From the NCBI RefSeq assembly GCF_943736985.1, contig NZ_CALSFS010000007.1, positions 62,001 to 126,000 of the forward strand: a DNA stretch of 64,000 nt. The letters are read 5' to 3'. How positions within the stretch are numbered: the stretch's first letter is position 1; the number at the start of each line of letters is the position of its first letter. Positions 8,925 to 18,042 of the stretch are shown piece by piece. This DNA is from Clostridium sp. Marseille-Q2269 (GTDB lineage: Bacteria; Bacillota; Clostridia; Clostridiales; Clostridiaceae). The position numbers were made by a program, and so were the translations under genes. Under the pieces are notes generated by a model. That model ran no database searches and was not told the DNA's origin. It saw only the letters and a list, made by a program, of their open reading frames with translations.

Positions 8925-9661
8925 AGAACACTCCCCTTTTCTATAGAATTATTTTTTTCTATTATTAATAATTTAAATAATATATAGAATAAAACACCTG
9001 TGATACATATTGTAATTAAGTTTAAATTATGTGTTTTAACTCCAATTAACAAGATCATAAACTCAAATATCCCTTCCACTACCATTACAACCTTAAAGCA
9101 ATTATATATATTTACTTTAGCTATTTTTTCAACAATGTTAGTAATTAAAAATAATATACTTAAATATATGGCTATAAATATTAATTCTAAAATACTAGAA
9201 GAAAAAATTAGTATAGATGTTACCATTATTTTAATCATAGTATTTTTAATATTTGTCCTGTTTTTTAATCCATAAAATATTGTTACTAATACAAAAGTTA
9301 TTGCCTGTATTGCAATACTATATTTACCTAAATAATTATTAATAAAACTTACATTATTTCTTAGAAGTATATTACTAATTAAATATACTATTGAAAATAT
9401 AAATAATTGATAATTTAATATATCCATAAAAGAATATATTAATTCAGGCTGCTCAAATAAATGCTTTTGTATATTATGCATTTGTATTGCACCTATATAA
9501 GAAAGTATGATTATCTGTATTAATATTATAGAAATACATATAAAATTCCTATTACTAAATTCTATTACAAAACTAGGTTTCATTATTACTGTTAAATAAC
9601 ACAACATAGAAAATAAAAAACATATTAATAATTTTGTTATAATAACTTTTTTCTTACTCAT
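8921..9661 (-). CDS. albG: Integral membrane protein of the sactipeptide operon (AlbG-like)
   Basis: 246 residues from the ATG at 9661, chosen because TGGAG lies nine bases before it; TTG at 9676 and ATG at 9667 are in frame upstream. About seven hydrophobic segments and no catalytic motif. It overlaps the end of the AlbF-like gene and, by ATGA, the AlbB-like gene. B. subtilis AlbG is a membrane protein of similar size in the same operon. The match is by position, size and hydropathy only; AlbG is thought to contribute to immunity. Confidence 0.55.
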   Translation of the reverse strand: MSKKKVIITKLLICFLFSMLCYLTVIMKPSFVIEFSNRNFICISIILIQIIILSYIGAIQMHNIQKHLFEQPELIYSFMDILNYQLFIFSIVYLISNILLRNNVSFINNYLGKYSIAIQAITFVLVTIFYGLKNRTNIKNTMIKIMVTSILIFSSSILELIFIAIYLSILFLITNIVEKIAKVNIYNCFKVVMVVEGIFEFMILLIGVKTHNLNLITICITGVLFYILFKLLIIEKNNSIEKGSVL

Positions 9662-10625
9662 TAGCATATTCTCCAATTACTTTTTCCCAATTTTTTAAGT
9701 AGAAGCTTTCATCTATAAAAGTACAGTCACCGTAGGGAACATATATTAAATTTATGATATTTCTAACTTCATCACATAAAAATTTAAAGGAAATATTAGT
9801 TTTTAATTTATACCTAATTAAAGAATTCATTTTATATTTTAAAACATACTCTTTAAATAAATCATATTCTACAGGTAAAATAATTTCAAATTTATTATGT
9901 TTTGTGTTATAACTTGGGGAACCTAATTTTAAAATTTCATCAAAGAAAATATGTAGTGAGTAAAATAAAATTCTTCCACTACAGTTATCTTCTAGTAATA
10001 TATGGGTTTCCCCTTTATAATTAGTAATATTTAAAATCATAATATGGTCAATCCAATTACATTTTTTATTAATATTTTCTTTATTACCTGTATTTTCACT
10101 AATTGATAAAGATGAAAAAATTATCTTTATATTTTTATCTCTTATAACTTTACTATATTTATTCAATTTATCTACGTAAAAACTATCTATATCCTTTTCA
10201 GTACCAATCATAAAATCAGCATTTTTAGTACCTAAAGTTTTTTTTAATATGTTATGTTCTTGCAATATAGTTTTCTTTTCTAACTGCAATTGTTTTTCGT
10301 TAAAAGTAGAATATAAAAACATATCTTTATGAACATCTTTTAATTTATCCAACAATAATTTTCCTGTAGCATCAATTAAAGTAATCTCAATTAAATTTTC
10401 AGTGGTGGTGGCATTAAATCTTACACCTTTTTTCTCTATATCTTTTAAATAACTATAATTAGAATTTATATACATGTGCTCTAATAAATGGGCGTATCCA
10501 CAAGAAATATTTTTAGACTTATATCCAACTGGAATTAAATATTTCATTACAATTACATCTTCATCAATTTTGTATAGGTACTGATTTGATGATTTTTTTT
10601 CTAACCTATTTAAAGTAAGCTCCAT
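9654..10625 (-). CDS. albF: M16-family zinc peptidase, likely sactipeptide leader protease (AlbF-like)
   Basis: 323 residues. The inverted zinc motif HxxEH is present as GYAHLLEHMYI (about residues 43-53), and a downstream glutamate in LEKKTILQEH fits the third metal ligand, so this should be the active member of the M16 pair. It shares one base (TAATG) with the preceding gene. In subtilosin production AlbF, with the inactive partner AlbE, removes the short leader and joins the ends of the peptide. That two-protein arrangement is reproduced here. Confidence 0.82.
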   Translation of the reverse strand: MELTLNRLEKKSSNQYLYKIDEDVIVMKYLIPVGYKSKNISCGYAHLLEHMYINSNYSYLKDIEKKGVRFNATTTENLIEITLIDATGKLLLDKLKDVHKDMFLYSTFNEKQLQLEKKTILQEHNILKKTLGTKNADFMIGTEKDIDSFYVDKLNKYSKVIRDKNIKIIFSSLSISENTGNKENINKKCNWIDHIMILNITNYKGETHILLEDNCSGRILFYSLHIFFDEILKLGSPSYNTKHNKFEIILPVEYDLFKEYVLKYKMNSLIRYKLKTNISFKFLCDEVRNIINLIYVPYGDCTFIDESFYLKNWEKVIGEYANE

Positions 10626-11620
10626 TATACAGCCACCTTTATTTTTTTTATAATAATTTTGTTAAAAAAATCATTAATGATATCTATATTTATCTTATCT
10701 ATATAATCACATATATCTTCTTTAGTTATGTTCTTTCCTATATATCTACTATAAGGCTCTAGTATATATGCAGTTCCATATTCAAAAATAAGATATTTTA
10801 TTTCATTGATTAATTTTTCCTTAGCTAAGAAAAGTTTTTCCTCATTTATTTCCATATGTAACAATTCTTTTAAAATACTATTCCATAATTCTTCACTGTA
10901 GTTACCTATAATGCCTGTTAAAAATAAGCCCTTTGATGTTATATAACTAGAAATTCCGGTGTATATTTTCCCTTTTTCTCTAAATTTAAAATAAATACTA
11001 TCCGTATCATTATCACCAATATATTTTTCTAGTATCTTAAAAACAATAAATTCTTTGCCATCATTATATTTATCCTTATTAATTATATAAATTCCCATAA
11101 AAGATAGATTTCCTTTATTTATTGTTTCTAAACAATCCGCTGCATGTATATTTTCTTTAAATACCTTCCTATTATAATCAGGTTTAAACCCCTCTATTAA
11201 TTTGTTTTTTAAATATTTAATTTCATTATAATATTCATCTTTATTAACTAATTCTATATTCTCTTTATGAATATGGTTTAACACTACATCCATAATATTA
11301 TTTTTATTCCTTGTTTTAGAAAAACTAATGTACTCTTCATATTTAGGAGTATTGGATTTTAATATAATCTTTTTAAAAATATCATTAAAGGATTTAATAT
11401 TTAATATTGTATCTTCATAATATGTAATACTTACTAATATCTCTTTATTTCTACCATATAACATACAATTCCAAGTTCCTATAATATTTAAAGAAAATAA
11501 TTCCATTTGAAACAAATGCTTATTAGTATTTAAAAATAATTGTATACTATCTTTATTTATATAAGTTCCCATATCTTTATATAAAACCTTCGTTTCAACC
11601 TTATTTTTATTATTCATCAT
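10625..11620 (-). CDS. albE: Inactive M16-like partner protein (AlbE-like)
   Basis: 331 residues resembling the M16 fold (FREKGKIYTGISSYITSKG is typical of the C-terminal M16 domain) but with no HxxEH motif, so it is probably a non-catalytic subunit. It starts four bases after albA and its stop overlaps the start of the active M16 gene. M16 enzymes often work as active/inactive pairs, and AlbE/AlbF are such a pair in subtilosin biosynthesis. Confidence 0.72.
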   Translation of the reverse strand: MMNNKNKVETKVLYKDMGTYINKDSIQLFLNTNKHLFQMELFSLNIIGTWNCMLYGRNKEILVSITYYEDTILNIKSFNDIFKKIILKSNTPKYEEYISFSKTRNKNNIMDVVLNHIHKENIELVNKDEYYNEIKYLKNKLIEGFKPDYNRKVFKENIHAADCLETINKGNLSFMGIYIINKDKYNDGKEFIVFKILEKYIGDNDTDSIYFKFREKGKIYTGISSYITSKGLFLTGIIGNYSEELWNSILKELLHMEINEEKLFLAKEKLINEIKYLIFEYGTAYILEPYSRYIGKNITKEDICDYIDKINIDIINDFFNKIIIKKIKVAV

Positions 11621-11623
11621 GAT

Positions 11624-12988
11624 TTAACAAGTCCTTGTATACCAATTTAATATATTGTTTAAATTGTTAGAAACAACCCAATCACAAGGTTTCTCTCGTT
11701 TTGAATTTATATTTAAAGCCTTTAAATAGCAACCTCTACATGTATAATAATCTTTACAAGATTTATCACAGCCATTATTTGTATTAGGTGGTTTTATGGA
11801 TGATATATCACTAAATATATCTTTTTCAAATATTTCTTTATAGTCTTCATTAAATACATTTCCTAGAGAGATCTCTTTTGGTGTTAATACACAAGGTCTT
11901 ATATTACCATTTGCTCCAATTACTATAGAAACAGTACCTGCGCCGCAATTTTTTAATCCACTTAAGTAATTTTCTGACTCTATAATTGGTATTATTTCTT
12001 TATATTTTTTAATAGTATCTTGTATATATTTATAATACTTATCTGAAGCTTCAGAATCTATTTTTTCTTTCCCATCAGTGAAGGTTTTAGCTCTACCAAA
12101 GTTTTCAATAAAATTATAAGTAAACACTTTAGCTCCTAATTCTGTTGCTAGTGCTGCTAACTTATCAATTTCCCACATATTATCATGAAAAATACAAGAA
12201 GCCATTCTAACTGTTAAACCAGCCTTTGCTAACCTTTTTATATTATTGCAACTTTTTTCAAATGCACCTTTAACTCCTCTAAAAGAATCATGCTTATTAG
12301 GATCTACACTGTCTATTGATACATTTAAAATTACTTTCTTTTTATATTGTTGTAGTAATAATATAATATCTTCATTTAATATGGTTCCATTAGTTAATAT
12401 TCCTACTGTTGCAAACTTTTCTAAAGCTAATTTAATAATTTCATAATTATCAGGGTTAACAAATATTTCTCCACCTGTTAATTCTACATTAATAACTCTA
12501 TTTTCTTTTAATTTTTTTACCAATGTTCTAAATTTTTCTATGTCAAAAAAATTATGATTTTTACTAGAAGCACTTAAATAACAATGCTTACAAGATAAAT
12601 TACAGCTATCTGTCAGTTCTACTGTTACATGCATTGGTGAAATAATTTGTTTGTCACCTATTACTTTCCATATAAAAGATTTTTCCGGATGTTCTTTAAA
12701 TTCAAGTATGTTACGGCCCTTTAGTTCTAATAAATACTTTTGAATCCAATCTATATTTTCATCATAGTCTATGTCTAATTTATTGCAAATACGTTTTTCA
12801 AATTCAGCTAAAGTTTCCATACCAGTTATTTCTTCTACTATTACTTTACCTGTTTCATTAATTCCAAAAAAATTATAATCAGATTTTTCATCATTTACTT
12901 GTTCAACAGATAAATTATAATTATTTTTAGTTAGATACATAACTATTCTTTTATTTAATACTATGTATTGATTTTCTAGATCTGACAA
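11624..12988 (-). CDS. albA: Radical SAM/SPASM sactisynthase (AlbA-like)
   Basis: 454 residues from a TTG at 12988, eight bases after AAAGAGG; a GTG at 12997 overlaps the ribosome site. The radical SAM cluster motif is CNLSCKHCY (near residue 130), followed by ELTGGEIFVNP. C-terminal SPASM cysteines are in LKNCGAGTV, IRPCVL, GCDKSCKDYYTCRGC. The N-terminal 100 residues resemble the PqqD-like peptide-binding domain. AlbA enzymes form sulfur-to-alpha-carbon thioether bonds in the precursor; the subtilosin-like precursor directly upstream makes this function very likely. Confidence 0.92.
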   Translation of the reverse strand: MSDLENQYIVLNKRIVMYLTKNNYNLSVEQVNDEKSDYNFFGINETGKVIVEEITGMETLAEFEKRICNKLDIDYDENIDWIQKYLLELKGRNILEFKEHPEKSFIWKVIGDKQIISPMHVTVELTDSCNLSCKHCYLSASSKNHNFFDIEKFRTLVKKLKENRVINVELTGGEIFVNPDNYEIIKLALEKFATVGILTNGTILNEDIILLLQQYKKKVILNVSIDSVDPNKHDSFRGVKGAFEKSCNNIKRLAKAGLTVRMASCIFHDNMWEIDKLAALATELGAKVFTYNFIENFGRAKTFTDGKEKIDSEASDKYYKYIQDTIKKYKEIIPIIESENYLSGLKNCGAGTVSIVIGANGNIRPCVLTPKEISLGNVFNEDYKEIFEKDIFSDISSIKPPNTNNGCDKSCKDYYTCRGCYLKALNINSKREKPCDWVVSNNLNNILNWYTRTC

Positions 12989-13013
12989 TATGAACACCTC
13001 TTTATAATAGTGT

Positions 13014-13040
13014 AATCTTCTTATCCAGAAGAATAATTTT
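13014..13040 (-). promoter_or_regulatory. Attenuator-like hairpin between precursor gene and albA
   Basis: On the minus strand ATTCTTCT pairs with AGAAGAT around a short loop, just before the albA ribosome site. A weak stem here would let most transcripts stop after the precursor gene and a minority read into albA, as is common in peptide operons. There is no strong U-tract, so an mRNA processing or stability role is equally possible. Confidence 0.4.
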
Positions 13041-13091
13041 AATTTAATTTATTTATTTGATATATTTATTTAATATTTCTAAATAAGTATA

Positions 13092-13247
13092 TTAGTTAGC
13101 TATGCCATAAAGTGCTGCAATACCAGCAACTTCAAAATCAGGAACTGGACCATCTGCTAAGCATATAGCACCAATTGAGCATGATGCACAATATTTATTA
13201 TCTATGATTTGAGCCTTTTCAATATTTTTATTTTTCATGTTTTCCAT
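13092..13247 (-). CDS. sboA: Subtilosin A-like sactipeptide precursor
   Basis: 51 residues with a strong GGAGG site seven bases before the ATG. The last 35 residues align over their full length with mature subtilosin A, which is also 35: both start NK, share CxxCSIGAxCL (Cys at core 4, 7, 13), DGP-PDFE and the spacing to the end. The leader is about 16 residues (MENMKNKNIEKAQIID) against 8 in B. subtilis. In subtilosin, Cys4, 7 and 13 link to Phe31, Thr28 and Phe22; here those positions are Tyr31, Ala28 and Phe22, and the last residue is Asn rather than Gly. Expected product: a head-to-tail cyclic, three-thioether bacteriocin. Confidence 0.93.
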   Translation of the reverse strand: MENMKNKNIEKAQIIDNKYCASCSIGAICLADGPVPDFEVAGIAALYGIAN

Positions 13248-13271
13248 TTTATTACCTCCAATTTTTAAATG

Positions 13272-13285
13272 ATTCTTCTGGATAA
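13272..13285. repeat. 14-bp inverted repeat flanking sboA
   Basis: ATTCTTCTGGATAA here is the exact reverse complement of 13021-13034 (TTATCCAGAAGAAT). The two copies bracket the precursor gene, one in its 5' leader and one in the sboA-albA spacer. Confidence 0.6.
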
Positions 13286-13796
13286 GCTAAATCATGGTAT
13301 ACTACCAAAATTTTAGCTTGTACACTATTAATTGGTAATATATTCATAATTTGATTACTGTATCCATAATAGTCTTTTTTTTATATCTTTGCAAGTGTGA
13401 AACATGGAATTAATCATATTTTTAGATATATATAGATTTTTAATATGTTTTATATTCATATGTGAAATAATGTAGAAAAGCAGTTGCAAATAAAGGATTT
13501 GTAAGTGATTTTTATAACAATATTTTTTATGAAAAACAAAATGTTGTTAACCAAAATTTAATAATTAATATACACCTAATAAATGGTTATTCTTTAGGCA
13601 TCTTCATCTATTTTATTATATATTTTATAAATAAATTGTTAAAACAAGTGATTTTTTATTTTTTTAAATCTATTTTTAATCTATTTTTAATATACTTTTA
13701 TCTATTCTAATATTAATTTTTTATTATTCTTTTATATTTTATTACCTATAATAAATTTAACTTTACTTTGTTTATATAGCTTTACTTTTTTACCTT

Positions 13797-13820
13797 ACTT
13801 TGTTATAATTATAACAAAGT
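13797..13820. promoter_or_regulatory. Perfect 24-bp palindrome
   Basis: ACTTTGTTATAA followed directly by its complement, with no loop. A loopless palindrome in AT-rich intergenic DNA suggests a dimeric regulator's site rather than a terminator. No promoter or adjacent gene start makes its target clear. The region 13290-14120 otherwise shows no gene. Confidence 0.4.
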
Positions 13821-14009
13821 TATTTCTATATCCTCGTTATTTTTCTACCATAAAACCTTAGGTTTTAAAAAAAGACAATAGTTTAAATAGTAAACATAAA
13901 ATTTTATATGAATTCTACAAATAATAATCCACTTGTAAAAAAATATAAATGTTAAAACATTAACCAGCCATTCCCGTTACATTTATGTTTTTTATAAAAA
14001 TTAATTTTG

Positions 14010-14047
14010 TTACTTTATAGTTGTATTTTCTTATAACTATAAAGTAA
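14010..14047. repeat. 13-bp inverted repeat with 12-base loop
   Basis: TTACTTTATAGTT at 14010-14022 is perfectly complementary to 14035-14047. No U-tract follows on either strand, so this may be a regulator site or the tip of a lost element. Confidence 0.45.
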
Positions 14048-14123
14048 TAGTAAAGTGACACCTTATTTAATTTATTTTTATAAGAGGATAAGAAATAAAT
14101 TTAAATAGTCTTCTATTTAAATA

Positions 14124-14176
14124 AAAAAGTCATAGAATATGCTAGATATTTTTACTAGCATATTCTATGACTTTTT
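14124..14176. terminator. Strong bidirectional terminator-like hairpin
   Basis: AAAAAGTCATAGAATATGCTAG pairs perfectly with its complement across a 9-base loop, ending in T5 on both strands. No intact gene ends here on either side, so it is probably left from a gene now lost. Confidence 0.65.
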
Positions 14177-14296
14177 AGTTGTCCATTTAAAATATTTATT
14201 TCCAGGAAAATTATTGAGCTAGCTCCAATTTATTATTATAATTATAACGAACTTTTTTAAATACTTTATAAAATATAATAATTGTAATTTATCCTA

Positions 14297-14527
14297 GGAA
14301 TTATATTAAGTATTTTATATATTAGTACTAATTCTATATGGTCAAACATATTATGTCATATAGTATATAATCTATTTGGTTCTCTATTAACGCCAATAGC
14401 TTTATCTTATACTAAAAACTATGTGTTTGTATATATTGGTACAGGCTTAATAGTTACAGCAATACTTTTAATTAATCTGTTTAAAAACTCTACCAAATTA
14501 GTAAACTCACAGGACTTGAAAGCATAA
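14297..14527 (+). pseudogene. C-terminal remnant of a CPBP-type intramembrane protease
   Basis: An open stretch of 76 codons with no start signal and an in-frame stop at 14285-14287. It reads SIWSNILCHIVYNLFGS, which matches the last conserved motif (HxxxN in a membrane helix) of CPBP/Abi proteases, followed by two hydrophobic helices. The catalytic Glu-Glu motif that should lie upstream is missing. Such proteases often accompany bacteriocin loci, so it may once have belonged to the neighbouring sactipeptide region. Confidence 0.55.
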
Positions 14528-14589
14528 TTTATTGCATATTTACTATTCTTAATAATAGAACCTAACTATTAATAGAAAGGTCTGATATT

Positions 14590-15087
14590 ATGAAAAGAAA
14601 ATACAACCGTAAATCAACAATTTTAATATGTTCTATATTAGTTCTTGTTATAGCATTTGGTTTAACTAAGTTATCTTTTAAATTACAGAAAGAATCTAGG
14701 CCTACTACATTAATTAATTTTTCTAATAATAACTCAAGCCACTATAAGATTGAAAAAGAAAGTGGTGAAAAAATCATATGGACAGATAATAGTTCAGGAA
14801 ATGATTTTAGAACTTCTTATAATAAATTCAATGGTACTGAAATTAGATCCTTAAAAGTTTCTAAAGGAACTGAACTATTATTTAAAATTAGCTCTGAAGT
14901 AAAGGAAGGAAAGTTAAAAATAGAAATAAAAGATGAAAAAAATAAGGTTTTAGCTGATGCAGTTACAAATGGAGAGTATAAAAAAACAGTAAAAATAAAT
15001 TATGATGGTAAATTGTTTATAAACGTAATTGGGGAAAATACAAAAGGATATTTTAATATATCTTATAAAAAGCGTAAATCCAAATAA
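14590..15087 (+). CDS. Membrane-anchored extracellular protein, paralogue of 20315-20782
   Basis: 165 residues. An N-terminal membrane helix (about residues 9-27) follows a basic start, then a Lys-rich soluble domain predicted as beta strands. The part EGKLKIEIKDEKNKVLADA ... NVIGENTKGYFNISYK resembles KGKLHIQVLDSNRKIIIID ... RIAGRNISGKFDIEIN of the gene at 20315, so the two are diverged copies of one family. I do not recognise a function. A terminator follows directly. Confidence 0.65.
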   Translation: MKRKYNRKSTILICSILVLVIAFGLTKLSFKLQKESRPTTLINFSNNNSSHYKIEKESGEKIIWTDNSSGNDFRTSYNKFNGTEIRSLKVSKGTELLFKISSEVKEGKLKIEIKDEKNKVLADAVTNGEYKKTVKINYDGKLFINVIGENTKGYFNISYKKRKSK

Positions 15088-15118
15088 AAAGATGCAATAA
15101 TTAATTTTGCATCTTTTT
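15086..15118 (+). terminator. Terminator after the anchored-protein gene
   Basis: AAAAAGATGCA pairs with TGCATCTTTTT, overlapping the stop codon by two bases, with a T-tract on the plus strand. Confidence 0.75.
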
Positions 15119-15146
15119 ATTTTTCATCATATTTTCACTTTCATTG

Positions 15147-16420
15147 TTATTTAATTGTACATAAAAACAATATGGGAAAGTTATATCTTTGCTGCCCTTC
15201 GAAAACAAAGGTAATAGCTATAAAATATGAAATATTAAAGAATAATATTGATTTTATGTAATCTATAGTAGGTTTTTTCTTAAAAAAACTAATTAATATA
15301 CTTTTAAAATTATATATAACATAGAAAAACCCGAAAAAACTTAATATATAAATAAAACTATTTGTATTATTTATCATAAATTCACTTTTTAAAAATGAAT
15401 TCCTATTTTCCATTTTATTATTATTCATTCCCCATTGATATATATCCCCTGCACCATTAAAAAATGTATTTTTCATCCTTTTTATTCCTAGCTCACCAAA
15501 ATCTATAGGATGATTTACTATCCATTTTTCAGCCTGTTTTTTAAATAAATTATTTAATTCTGGCTTTAACATAACTTGACTTACTTCATTTTCAGCATTA
15601 TTTTTATAATTAAAGTCATATTTTTTAAATTGGTTTTTTACTTTCTGTGATGTATGTATATCTGCTATCTGCATCCATGCTCCATTTTTATTGTCGCTAT
15701 TATTATTAATAAATAGTACATAACCACCATTATAAGATACTGGGATTAACAAATTAAAATTTTTATAATTTCTATAAGCCCAAGGAGCAACTATTAAACA
15801 TGTTATTGAAAAAGAAGCAAAAAATATTTTACTTGTTTCCTTTATATTCTTATTTTTTAACCATTGAACTACAGCTACTACTATAGGATACAAAATAAAA
15901 AAAGGTTTAGTCAAAGTAGCAAGCCCAATAAATATACCAATTAATCCATATCTAAACTTATTATTAAAATTGCATAATTGCAAATATATTATAATAGCTA
16001 AAAGTAAAGTTATTAAAATCTCTGATCCTAATACATTGTTATAGAAAATATGGTTAGGTAAAAAAGTTATAATAATGTAAGTTAGAAATATTGTTTTTTT
16101 ATTATCATATATTTTAAATAATATTCTCAAAACAATTATTAATGTGATTAAAGAAAGAATTATATTATTATCTTCCATTAATATATAAAAATTTCCTAGA
16201 AAGAACGGATATCCCATTGGTTGAAAAGCCACAGGTTGTCCTAAATAGCAATGACCTTTTCCCATAAATATATTAGTAGCTATCTGTTGATATTTTTGAA
16301 AATCAGATATAGGTTCACAGGGTATTTTTAACACAAAAAAATACGCGCCAGTATTCCTAACAAAGTTATTATTTTAAAATATATGTTATTTTTCTTACTT
16401 TTTTTATGTATACACTCCAT
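15147..16420 (-). pseudogene. Glycosyltransferase family 39-like membrane protein, frameshifted
   Basis: The ATG at 16420 with an AAGGAG site starts MECIHKKSKKNNIYFKIITL, a first membrane helix, and stops after 30 codons. A +1 change in the 7-T run at 16335-16341 would continue RIFFVLKIPCEPISDFQKY into the remaining 395-codon frame. The region has the GT39/ArnT pattern: Arg then Asp-Phe/Tyr in the first loop, GQPVAFQPMGYPFFLG, then about eight helices and GQQRYNFPIL near the end. Such enzymes transfer sugars from polyprenyl phosphate. The one-base shift in a homopolymer could be real inactivation, phase variation, or a sequencing error. Confidence 0.65.
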
Positions 16421-16690
16421 TAAATTTCTCCTTAGTATAAAATTTTTTATTTCAAACAAAAAGTGATTCTAACAAAATAATTTGGTTATAATTCCATGTA
16501 AATATTATAAATGTAACATATGTAACATTTTAACTATTTTACTTTATATCAATATACTTATATAAACTCAATTTAAAAACAAAATGAAATTAAATCTATA
16601 TACCACTATAAATTGGTTGTTTCCTTTCAATTATCATGTTAAATTTATATTATAATTACAATAAAAAACAAAGGAGAAGATTAATATTAT

Positions 16691-16837
16691 ATGGTTAATT
16701 TTATTAAACAATATGCATTGATATTATTTATGTTAATTATCGCTATTAATAGTATTAGAAAAAATTACAGTATAGAAAGGCTCTCTGCTTTTATATCAGG
16801 AGTTATGATCTTAATAATTGTATCATGTGTCAAATAA
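16691..16837 (+). CDS. Small membrane protein, 48 residues
   Basis: Starts MVNFIKQYALILFMLIIAIN, then a basic stretch NSIRKNYSIERL and a second hydrophobic helix ending in Cys-Val-Lys. An AAGGAGA motif lies about 14 bases before the ATG, a longer spacing than usual. The two-helix layout is like that of small bacteriocin immunity or toxin peptides, but nothing specific is recognised. Confidence 0.4.
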   Translation: MVNFIKQYALILFMLIIAINSIRKNYSIERLSAFISGVMILIIVSCVK

Positions 16838-16956
16838 TTAACATCAAATTTAATTTAATACTGAAAGATACGTTATGATTATAAATTCATAATATGTAGT
16901 ATTCTTTGTTGTGTATAAATTAAATAAATGGTTTTGTTTACTTCCATTAACAATAA

Positions 16957-17048
16957 CAAGAGTTAATGTTGATGGATGGATTACTGATGCTTTAATTACA
17001 GCAGAGGTAAGTACATTAGATAGAGCAACTGAACTGGAGATTGATTAG
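16957..17048 (+). pseudogene. Unidentified coding remnant
   Basis: Reads NVDGWITDALITAEVSTLDR and a few more residues to a stop, with no start codon or ribosome site. The composition looks protein-like, but the family is not recognised. Confidence 0.25.
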
Positions 17049-17142
17049 CTGCACTGGGATTTTATCGTGGATATAAATGAAATCAGAGGTGATTTTTATT
17101 AAAATATAATTCAATAATATATGCATTACAAGTAAACATATT

Positions 17143-17283
17143 ATGATAGTTATATCAATTATATCCACTATGGTTCTTGCTTATTGGAAATTATTTAATA
17201 AACAAACTAATATGGATTCAAGTATGCTTATTTTTTCTCTATTAATAAGTATATCAAGTTTATACTTATTAAATAAATATTAA
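17143..17283 (+). CDS. Possible small membrane protein, 46 residues
   Basis: MIVISIISTMVLAYWKLFNK, then a short polar stretch and a second hydrophobic segment ending NKY. No good ribosome site is visible. It could be the 3' part of a decayed gene of the same small two-helix type as 16691-16837. Confidence 0.3.
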   Translation: MIVISIISTMVLAYWKLFNKQTNMDSSMLIFSLLISISSLYLLNKY

Positions 17284-17420
17284 AATAATATACTTAATGC
17301 TGTTAATAATATTCTTAACAGCATTGTTATTTATTTTTTATATAAAATTCTATAAACTCAAAGTATCTATTGCCATATCTACATTTTAAATTTTCAAATT
17401 TGTAAAATATCAAATATAAG

Positions 17421-17675
17421 TCATAATTTATTTGATATTAGTGAATTAAGTATGCCAAACATTCCCATTATAACAATACTTGTGAATAACTGAAAATTAT
17501 ATGATAAAGAACTATAATAACATAATAGTTGGTTTATAATTAATAATACTCCAATAATTAAAAGAGCTTTAACCCCTTTTTTATAGTTAGTACTTATTTT
17601 TTTATAAATCAAATATGATATTACATAAATTAAACCTATTATAATAAATACAATTGTTATTATATTTTTGTTCAT
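17421..17675 (-). CDS. Small membrane protein, 84 residues
   Basis: Three hydrophobic helices (about 5-24, 36-52, 62-80) with a basic loop KKISTNYKKGVK. It has AAGGAGG before the ATG and the 33-base leader element shared with the deacetylase gene just upstream. The function is not recognised. It is transcribed alone. Confidence 0.6.
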   Translation of the reverse strand: MNKNIITIVFIIIGLIYVISYLIYKKISTNYKKGVKALLIIGVLLIINQLLCYYSSLSYNFQLFTSIVIMGMFGILNSLISNKL

Positions 17676-17705
17676 AATTGGCTCATTCCCTCCTTATGAA
17701 AATTT

Positions 17706-17738
17706 AAGTTCTGTTAAGTTATATGAACATTGATTTCT
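17706..17738 (-). repeat. 33-base leader element, copy B
   Basis: Identical to 6523-6555. It lies 31 bases upstream of the ATG of the 84-residue membrane protein and in the same orientation relative to that gene as copy A. Confidence 0.55.
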
Positions 17739-18042
17739 GTATACATATTTAAATTTTATTTAATGATGTTAATAAAATTGTTTCTCCCACGGCCTAGTTA
17801 CCCGAATGCTTCCATCTTATGGTGTACAAATAAAATCAATATTTGAAAATACCATCAATATAAATTTCTCTTTATTTCTTATATAAAATTTTTATTGCCA
17901 TTTTAAAATCATATATTCAGTATTTATAGAAAATAGTAATAACATTGATAAAATTACAATATTTATTGTATAATATTATACAATAAATATTGCTACATAT
18001 TTTATAAAAATATAGCAATAATTCACAAAGGAGAAAATATCA

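Noticed and set aside
13021-13285. Invertible DNA segment around sboA
   Set aside because: Repeats are only 14 bp and no adjacent recombinase is seen; the only serine recombinase in the window is 50 kb away and broken.
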